Source: RGIG7949 sp045628845
GTDB lineage: Bacteria; Bacillota; Clostridia; Oscillospirales; Oscillospiraceae
Direction of reading: 5' to 3'
Assembly (NCBI GenBank): GCA_045628845.1
Contig: JAZQQE010000040.1
Location: 1-10,695, forward strand
DNA length: 10,695 nt
In this document: positions 5,852-10,695 of the stretch, one piece after another
Numbering within the stretch: the stretch's first letter is position 1
Layout of the letters: each line of letters begins with the position of its first letter
Position numbers and translations under genes: made by a program
The notes under the pieces: generated by a model
Told to the model about the DNA's origin: nothing
Seen by the model: the letters and a program-made list of their open reading frames with translations, nothing else
Databases searched by the model: none

Positions 5852-6022
5852 TTAGTTGCGCTTATCAACCAATTCGGTGCCGTCCGGTCAGCTGCGGTCT
5901 TCAACTAATCCGGATCCGGTCGATTAGCTGCAAACCTCAACTGTTCCGCATCCGTCCGAATAGTTGCAGTTATCAACTAATTTATCTTTTTACAGTCATA
6001 TTTAGTTGCAAAATTCAACTAA
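5852..6022. promoter_or_regulatory. Array of five TTAGTTG-N7-CAACTAA operators, 36-bp period
   Basis: Sites lie at 5852-5872, 5888-5908, 5924-5944, 5960-5980 and 6002-6022. All have 7-bp arms and a 7-bp spacer. Centres are 36, 36, 36 and 42 bp apart. The site furthest from the gene is perfect (TTAGTTG, CAACTAA); the three nearest have one to three changes. The 15-bp intervals between the first four sites are also related (TCCGGATCCGGTCGA-like), and this pattern runs into the MarR ribosome binding site, so the unit is a true 36-bp tandem repeat. Most likely it is the binding array for the MarR protein encoded directly downstream. Confidence 0.85.
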
Positions 6023-6160
6023 TTTTAACCATTTTATTCTAATATTCTCCATATACGAATAAATTATACAACGATTTTCCTCAAAATCAAGCTATTCATT
6101 ATATGCATTTTTACACAAAATAATATCTTTGGATATATAATTTTGTCGATGAATCGAGTA
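5981..6160. other. AT-rich island upstream of the MarR operator array
   Basis: About 180 bp of strikingly AT-rich DNA in an otherwise GC-rich window, with no gene. It includes the outermost operator (6002-6022), the candidate MarR promoter (6063-6090) and several further TATAAT-like strings on both strands. It could supply UP-element-like promoter DNA or mark transferred DNA. I see no gene on the plus strand that would use the plus-strand TATAAT at 6136-6141. Confidence 0.7.
6063..6090 (-). promoter_or_regulatory. Candidate promoter of the MarR gene
   Basis: On the minus strand TTGATT (6090-6085), a 16-bp spacer and a perfect TATAAT (6068-6063). If it is used, the transcript starts near 6056 and all five inverted repeats fall in a leader of about 220 nt. 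A promoter within the array would put the operators in a more usual place, but I find no good -35/-10 pair there. Confidence 0.5.
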
Positions 6161-6212
6161 TCAGTCGGGCGCGTTCAAGATGTATGTCCGCAGGCGCGGT
6201 GAGCCCCCCGGC

Positions 6213-6236
6213 GCCGCCCCGCCCGGCGGGGACGGC
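6213..6236. repeat. GC-rich hairpin
   Basis: GCCGCCCCG (6213-6221) pairs with CGGGG-A-CGGC (6227-6236) with one bulged A. It lies downstream of the MBL terminator in a gene-free stretch. Its function is unknown; it resembles the short GC-rich intergenic repeats at the left end of the window only in general character. Confidence 0.45.
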
Positions 6237-6255
6237 AAGCTCCGCGCAAAAGGGC

Positions 6256-6311
6256 AAAAAAACTCCCCTCTCAGGGGCGCGCCGCGTGGGCGCCGCCCTC
6301 CGAAAGGGGAG
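6256..6311 (-). terminator. Rho-independent terminator of the MBL gene
   Basis: On the minus strand CTCCCCT (6311-6305) pairs with AGGGGAG (6269-6263), enclosing a GC-rich inner region that can form further stems, followed by seven T (6262-6256). It begins 13 bp after the MBL stop and separates that gene from the MarR gene. Confidence 0.85.
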
Positions 6312-6324
6312 GTCTTTTGTTCAG

Positions 6325-7131
6325 TCAGATGACGCAGCCCGAGGAAAAGAGGCGGAAGCGGTCTCCGAGCTCGCGGGCAAGGAGCGCCGAGGCGGCGTCG
6401 CCCGTGCAGTGGCCCGTCACGACGAGGTCTATCCCCGTTTCGCGCACTCTGCGCGCGAGAGCGAGCACCTCCCCGTCCGTCGAGCGGTACAGGTGCAGGC
6501 CGCCGACGAGGGCGTACACGCGCTCGCCCGGAAAGGCGGCGAGCGTCTCGCGGATGATGACGTCCGCGCCCGCGTGGGAGCAGCTGCTGAATATGACGAG
6601 GCCGCGCGCGTCGCGCACGACGAGGCTCTGCTCGTGGGAGAAGTCGTCCGCCGCGACACCGCCGCGGGTCTCGCGGTACATCCCCGCGTGCTCGCCCGTG
6701 AGGGCAAGGCCCTGCGTCGTGTGCGGGAGGAGCCACGCGCCGGGGCAGAGCTCCGTCACGCCGTCGGCGTAAACGATGCGCTCCGCGTATTGCGCGAGCA
6801 GTCCCTTTTTTATGCCGATGTATTCATAGCCGCCGTCGGCGCTCTTGACGCAGTCCTCGCCCGCTCCGGCGCGGACATAGAGGCGCGCGCGTTCATTCCG
6901 CGCGAAGAACTCCCCGAGGCCGTCGGCGTGGTCGTAGTGCGCGTGGGAGAGGACGGCGAAGTCCGCCTGCGCGAGGTCTATGCCGAGGCGCGCGGCGTTC
7001 TCCGCAAAATCGCCCGTCGAGCCCGCGTCGAGCAGTATCCTCCTGCCCTCGTGCTCTATCCAGATGCTCAGTCCCCATTCGCAGAGGAGTCCCTCCGGGG
7101 CGGTGTTGTCCATAAGCACGGTCGCTTTCAT
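6325..7131 (-). CDS. MBL-fold metallohydrolase, COG1237 type
   Basis: The 268-residue product is a cytoplasmic metallo-beta-lactamase-fold protein. The metal site motif is SHAHYDHADGL (His63, His65, Asp67, His68). Further conserved His residues are in SSCSHAG (His186), GGLHL (His213) and TGHCTG (His241). LLDAGSTGDF (33-42) and DDFSHEQSLVV (162-172) fit COG1237, the group annotated as 7,8-dihydropterin-6-yl-methyl-4-(ribofuranosyl)aminobenzene-phosphate synthase-like. In bacteria the real reaction is mostly unknown, so the family name should not be read as a function. The start follows GGAGG by 7 nt. It is a single-gene transcript with a near-consensus promoter, a leader of only about 15 nt and its own terminator. 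It is divergent from the SLH gene. Confidence 0.92.
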   Translation of the reverse strand: MKATVLMDNTAPEGLLCEWGLSIWIEHEGRRILLDAGSTGDFAENAARLGIDLAQADFAVLSHAHYDHADGLGEFFARNERARLYVRAGAGEDCVKSADGGYEYIGIKKGLLAQYAERIVYADGVTELCPGAWLLPHTTQGLALTGEHAGMYRETRGGVAADDFSHEQSLVVRDARGLVIFSSCSHAGADVIIRETLAAFPGERVYALVGGLHLYRSTDGEVLALARRVRETGIDLVVTGHCTGDAASALLARELGDRFRLFSSGCVI

Positions 7132-7153
7132 GTGCCCACCTCCGTTCTTTCAC

Positions 7154-7182
7154 ATTATAGGTGCGCTCCGCGCGGCGGTCAA
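7154..7182 (-). promoter_or_regulatory. Sigma-A promoter of the MBL gene
   Basis: On the minus strand TTGACC (7182-7177), a 17-bp spacer and a perfect TATAAT (7159-7154). The predicted start near 7147 lies just before the ribosome binding site at 7139-7143. Confidence 0.85.
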
Positions 7183-7192
7183 GGGCGCAAAA

Positions 7193-7243
7193 CGGCGCTC
7201 CCGCGGCGCGGAAAGGCGGTTTTTTGCAGGATCCGGAGCGCCG
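7193..7243. repeat. Inverted pair of GGAGCGCCG boxes between divergent promoters
   Basis: CGGCGCTCC at 7193-7201 and GGAGCGCCG at 7235-7243 are exact reverse complements. Each lies just upstream of a -35 box: 10 bp before that of the MBL gene and 4 bp before that of the SLH gene. Both are followed by a GCGCC/CGCC-TTGAC context. They may be binding sites for one shared regulator. Confidence 0.55.
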
Positions 7244-7247
7244 CGCC

Positions 7248-7276
7248 TTGACTTGCTTTACATAATGTAATATACT
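7248..7276 (+). promoter_or_regulatory. Sigma-A promoter of the SLH protein gene with palindromic spacer
   Basis: TTGACT (7248-7253), a 17-bp spacer and TATACT (7271-7276). The spacer ends in a perfect palindrome TTACAT-A-ATGTAA (7258-7270) that touches the -10 box, an ideal place for a repressor. The ribosome binding site GGAGGAG is at 7298-7304. Confidence 0.85.
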
Positions 7277-7311
7277 GTCGATTATAGTTATTATTTTGGA
7301 GGAGTCATTGT

Positions 7312-10300
7312 ATGAAGAAATTTTCCAGGGTCCTCTCGCTGGCGCTCGCCGTCGTCCTCGCGTTCGGCCTCGTCAGCGTCGCGGCGCCCCTCTCCGCACG
7401 AGCTGACGGAATAGCCTATTTCGAGCTCGTGAACATGGTAGACGACAGCGCAGGCATACCCCTCAATGCCACGAATTCCAGTGACGTTTCGATAACGGTC
7501 ACCTGCGATGGCAGTAACTACTTCTGGTCAGACACCACGATCGGATACATAACCTCCGGCACCCACAAGCTCGCGTATCTGTTCTTCCCGCTCGACAAGC
7601 CCTGCACGATGGTGATCGAGGCGACCTTCGGGACTCATAGGTTCTCCAAAACGCTGAATCTCGCCGCCAACACCTTCGTCGCCGGCACGGCACGCGCCAT
7701 CAGCCTCACCGAGGCCGATCTTCTGCCCGAGCCCGAGCCCTTCACGGCGTACGTCAAGCTCGTCGACGACGCGGGCGATCCCATGCCCAACTGCGAGATC
7801 GGTATTTCCCGCGGCTACGGCATCGCCGAGTTCAAGGCCGTCACGGACGCTAACGGCATCGCCGCCGTCGAGTCGATGGAGTACGATCTCATCGCCGCCG
7901 GCAAGACCGCCGAGACCGCGTTCTACTTCGTCGGCCCCCTCAACGGCGTCAACTGGACGATCAGCAACCCCGACCCCTCGATGGCCCAGCTCACCGCCAC
8001 GACCTACGCCTCGCCGTGGACCGTCACCGCCCCCGCGTCGATGACCGAGAATCCCATCATCTCCGGCATCACGCTCACCGTCGACACCTATCTCGGCAGT
8101 GACACCGCGACCGGCACTCTCCTCCAGCACGAGGAGCAGACCGACAACGTCTTCCGCGAAAACACCACGGTCCTCCTCTCCTCCCGCGTCCGCATGGAGG
8201 GAGTCGCGGACTGCACGGGTGCGGCCGTCACCGTAAACGGCGAGCCGTACACCTCCGAGCTGCGCTATACCTCCGGCAGCGACTCGGCCTACCTCGCCAT
8301 GTCCTGCTCCGGACTCTCCGCCAACGACGAGGTCCACATCGACTTCTTCTATGAATACAACGACGCGGACAAGGAATACACCGTAAAGATCTACCACGAC
8401 TATTACGCCGACAGCACCATGGCCTCCACCTCGTTCATCTACGCGCCTCCCCCGACGACGATAAAGGCCAAGCCCGGCGAGGCTGTGAACGCCTCCGCGC
8501 GCACGACCGCCGCGGCGCCCTACTGCACCGAGCCCAACGCCCCCGGCTGCGCAGACGGCGTCTTCATTCTTGCCGGAAAGACCGTCGCGGGCGGCGGCGG
8601 ACAGATCATCCTCGGCAGCTTCCCCGATACCGACACCGTGCTTACCGCCTACTCCGTCAGCGCGACGATGATACACGCCGACTGCGAGATACACTTCCTC
8701 TACTCCTACTCCCCCGACATGATGCTCACCTTCGCCAACCTTGACGGCGACGGAGCTCCGGCGACCGAGGAGCCCTTCACCGAAAGGCGGGTCTCCAAGG
8801 GCACCACCGTCACCCTTCCCGAGACCGTGCCCGAGCGTGACGGCTACGTCTTCGTTGGCTGGATCGACCCGAACGGCACGGACGTGCTCGCCCCGGGCGA
8901 CAGCTTCGAGATGCCCGCCCGTCCCGTCGCGCTCTACGCGCAGTGGTTCACCCAGCGCGTCGAGGTCACGACCGACATCGATGACGACCGTGTCGAGGTC
9001 GTGGGTCTCGACGCCGCCGCTCTGAACTTCCTCGAAGCCGAGACGGTGCTCGGACACCACGTCATGGCGCTCGAAATGGACGTCAACATGGCCATCAAGA
9101 GCCGTCAGGTCGTCGTCGAGACGTCGCAGATTCCCGTCGAGCAGCGTGAGATCGAGGCGCTCGCCGACGGACGCGAGATACTCTACTACGACGTCACGAT
9201 AGTCCGTACCGTGACCTACCTCGTCAACAACGGCTCCGGCTGGGTCATCGCCGAGGGCTACTACGAGTACGACCCCGCGACCGGCGCCGAGACCTTCGTG
9301 CCCTCCACCGAGGCGCAGCCCGTCACCGACACCGGCGACACGATAGCGGTCACGCTCCCGCTCCCCGAGGGCGATCTCATCGACCTCGAGGTATACCGCT
9401 TCCACGCGCCCGACCCCGCCGATCCCGAGACCGGTGACGCGATAACCTTCGAGCTCGACGACGGCGGCGACTACTCCGCGCAGGACGAATACTGGACCGA
9501 GAACGACGACAGCATCACCGTTCACGCGAGATACTTCTCCACCTACGGCATAGGCTACCGTCTCTACGTTCCCACTCCCCCGCCTCCCCCGGGTCCCCCG
9601 ACTCCTCCGCCGCCGACCTACAAGGTCACCTACGAGACCAACGGCGGCACGGAGATTCCCCAGGAGACCCACAACGCCGGCGACATCATCCTCCTCGACC
9701 TCGCTCCGACCCGTGAGGGCTTCTCCTTCACAGGCTGGTTTGCCGACGCCGAGCTGACTTCCCCCATAACCGAGATAACCGTCACCGCCGACGTCACCGT
9801 CTACGCCGGATGGCAGCATACCGGCGTTCCCGGCGCGCTCGTGGGCGGCACGCACTTCGCGTACATCGTCGGCTACCCCGACGGCCTCGTCCACCCCACC
9901 GACTACATCTCCAGATCGCAGGTCGCGGTCATCTTCTACCGTCTGCTCGATCCCGCCGTGCGTGAGCAGTACTACACCACCGAGTGCGCGTTCGAGGACG
10001 TCGCCTCCGGCGAATGGTACGCCTCCGCCGTCGCGACACTCGCCGCGATGGGCGCCATCCACGGCTATGATCCGACGCACTTCGCGCCCTCCAACTGCAT
10101 AACCCGCGCCGAGTTCGCGACCATATGCGCGTTCTTCGCGCCCGAGCCCGCCGCCGAGCTCCGTACCTTCCCCGACGTCGAGGGCCACTGGGCCGAGAGC
10201 GCCGTCTGCAAGGCGGCCTCCTGCGGCTGGATACTCGGAAACGACGAGGGTCTCTTCAAGCCCAACGACTACATCACGAGAGCCGAGGTCATGGCGCTTC

Positions 10301-10503
10301 TCAACCGCGTCCTGCAGAGGCTCCCCGCCGCGCCCGACGATCTGCTCGACGGCATGATCGAGTGGAGCGACAACGCCGACACCGCCGCGTGGTACTACCT
10401 GCCCGTGCAGGAGGCCACCAACAGCCACGCCTTCGGCTGGGACGGCGACGGCGAATACTGGACCGCTCTGACCGAGGGTCCCGACTGGTCCGCCATCGGC
10501 TGA
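7312..10503 (+). CDS. Secreted SLH-domain surface protein with InlB B repeats
   Basis: The 1063-residue product begins with a signal peptide: basic n-region, hydrophobic core about 7-25, likely cleavage after SARA (residue 31). Residues 32-460 form a beta-rich region without a confident family; 142-200 resembles a carboxypeptidase-regulatory or Cna-B-like beta-sandwich. InlB-type B repeats lie at about 470-545 (ends ALYAQW) and 770-834 (ends VYAGW). A proline-rich linker spans 754-768. Three SLH domains follow, at about 844-880, 894-942 and 953-1003, with anchor motifs SRSQ, TRAE and TRAE. SLH domains bind pyruvylated secondary wall polymer, so the protein should sit on the cell surface, possibly in adhesion or the S-layer. 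The C-terminal WYYLPVQEATNSHAF resembles tails seen in other clostridial SLH proteins. It has 13 cysteines, many for a Gram-positive exoprotein. The gene ends in tandem TGA-TAA. Confidence 0.93.
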   Translation: MKKFSRVLSLALAVVLAFGLVSVAAPLSARADGIAYFELVNMVDDSAGIPLNATNSSDVSITVTCDGSNYFWSDTTIGYITSGTHKLAYLFFPLDKPCTMVIEATFGTHRFSKTLNLAANTFVAGTARAISLTEADLLPEPEPFTAYVKLVDDAGDPMPNCEIGISRGYGIAEFKAVTDANGIAAVESMEYDLIAAGKTAETAFYFVGPLNGVNWTISNPDPSMAQLTATTYASPWTVTAPASMTENPIISGITLTVDTYLGSDTATGTLLQHEEQTDNVFRENTTVLLSSRVRMEGVADCTGAAVTVNGEPYTSELRYTSGSDSAYLAMSCSGLSANDEVHIDFFYEYNDADKEYTVKIYHDYYADSTMASTSFIYAPPPTTIKAKPGEAVNASARTTAAAPYCTEPNAPGCADGVFILAGKTVAGGGGQIILGSFPDTDTVLTAYSVSATMIHADCEIHFLYSYSPDMMLTFANLDGDGAPATEEPFTERRVSKGTTVTLPETVPERDGYVFVGWIDPNGTDVLAPGDSFEMPARPVALYAQWFTQRVEVTTDIDDDRVEVVGLDAAALNFLEAETVLGHHVMALEMDVNMAIKSRQVVVETSQIPVEQREIEALADGREILYYDVTIVRTVTYLVNNGSGWVIAEGYYEYDPATGAETFVPSTEAQPVTDTGDTIAVTLPLPEGDLIDLEVYRFHAPDPADPETGDAITFELDDGGDYSAQDEYWTENDDSITVHARYFSTYGIGYRLYVPTPPPPPGPPTPPPPTYKVTYETNGGTEIPQETHNAGDIILLDLAPTREGFSFTGWFADAELTSPITEITVTADVTVYAGWQHTGVPGALVGGTHFAYIVGYPDGLVHPTDYISRSQVAVIFYRLLDPAVREQYYTTECAFEDVASGEWYASAVATLAAMGAIHGYDPTHFAPSNCITRAEFATICAFFAPEPAAELRTFPDVEGHWAESAVCKAASCGWILGNDEGLFKPNDYITRAEVMALLNRVLQRLPAAPDDLLDGMIEWSDNADTAAWYYLPVQEATNSHAFGWDGDGEYWTALTEGPDWSAIG

Positions 10504-10695
10504 TAAGACCCAAAGACCCATAAAAACCGCATATACACGAAAAGACCCGCCGTTAACGGGACAGTCAGATAAGGAGAGAGGCATAGCCGGAATTTTCGTT
10601 TTCGAACGAAGGCGTATGCCGATACGTCGAGCGAGAAAACGGAAATAGGCAAAAAACCTATGAAATCTCTTGCGGAGCAAGTCCTTGCTCATAAA
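10504..10695. other. Gene-free or ambiguous tail
   Basis: No clear terminator follows the SLH gene on the plus strand. At 10540-10566, read on the minus strand, a CCCG/CGGG stem within CCGTTAACGG and a TCTTTT tract form a weak terminator-like signal. Small hairpins follow: TTCGTT-TTCG-AACGAA (about 10599-10614), ATAGG/CCTAT (about 10645-10661) and GAGCAAG/CTTGCTC (10675-10690). Either a convergent gene enters from the right and stops at 10658 (minus), or a plus-strand gene starts at 10660 with no good ribosome binding site. The sequence does not decide. Confidence 0.4.

Noticed and set aside
5852..6022. CRISPR array or iteron-type replication origin
   Set aside because: The period is 36 bp, but the repeated part is an inverted repeat with related, not unique, intervals, and no cas gene is present. 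TTATCAAC at two sites is only loosely like a DnaA box, no replication gene is nearby, and a MarR gene directly follows.
7528..10692. A 1054-codon open frame on the minus strand, antisense to the SLH gene
   Set aside because: It is open because GC-rich codons on the opposite strand rarely create stops in this frame. Its product is low-complexity, rich in Gly, Val, Arg and Glu, with no motif or ribosome binding site. The sense frame has a signal peptide and known domains.
10660..10695. Start of a plus-strand gene (MKSLAEQVLAHK...)
   Set aside because: Only 12 codons are in the window, there is no convincing ribosome binding site, and a minus-strand gene ending at 10658 is an equally good reading.

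Overview
The window looks like a piece of a GC-rich, low-oxygen Firmicute chromosome (class Clostridia, probably gut-associated; inference). Support comes from sigma-A-type promoters with near-consensus boxes, strong GGAGG ribosome binding sites, Rho-independent terminators, a secreted protein with three S-layer homology (SLH) domains, and clusters of short GC-rich hairpin repeats of a kind common in such genomes. I see no rRNA, tRNA, CRISPR array or transposase gene. Seven complete protein genes can be supported.

Layout. 1-492: no gene; a mosaic of hairpins and a 95-bp direct repeat. 493-3624 (minus strand): a C26-type glutamine-amidotransferase-like hydrolase, then an Ldh2-family 2-hydroxyacid dehydrogenase, then a malic enzyme, with a terminator after the malic enzyme. 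The last two are tightly coupled. Their own promoter overlaps the stop codon of the C26 gene, and a terminator-shaped hairpin lies between that promoter and the first ribosome binding site. 3625-3791: a divergent promoter region with a 60-bp imperfect palindrome. 3792-5330 (plus): an FAD-dependent oxidoreductase of the PF12831 type. It shares a bidirectional terminator (5340-5384) with a convergent MarR-family regulator (5396-5833, minus). 5834-6324: no gene; five copies of the inverted repeat TTAGTTG-N7-CAACTAA, four of them at an exact 36-bp period, then an AT-rich island, then GC-rich hairpins ending in a terminator. 6325-7131 (minus): a metallo-beta-lactamase-fold hydrolase of the COG1237 type. 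7132-7311: a second divergent promoter region. 7312-10503 (plus): a 1063-residue secreted SLH protein with two InlB-type B repeats. 10504-10695: short tail, no confident gene.

How the genes may work together. The Ldh2-family dehydrogenase and malic enzyme plausibly share a metabolic route for malate or a related 2-hydroxyacid that yields pyruvate and reduced NAD(P). The C26 hydrolase is upstream on the same strand and may feed into the operon by read-through. The MarR regulator most likely controls itself through the operator array, since the motif appears nowhere else in the window. The MBL and SLH genes are divergent, and each promoter has the same 9-bp box just upstream of its -35 element, so they may share regulation. 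I found no clear phage, plasmid or defence module. The most unusual parts are regulatory: the MarR repeat array and the terminator hairpin in the ldh-malic enzyme leader.
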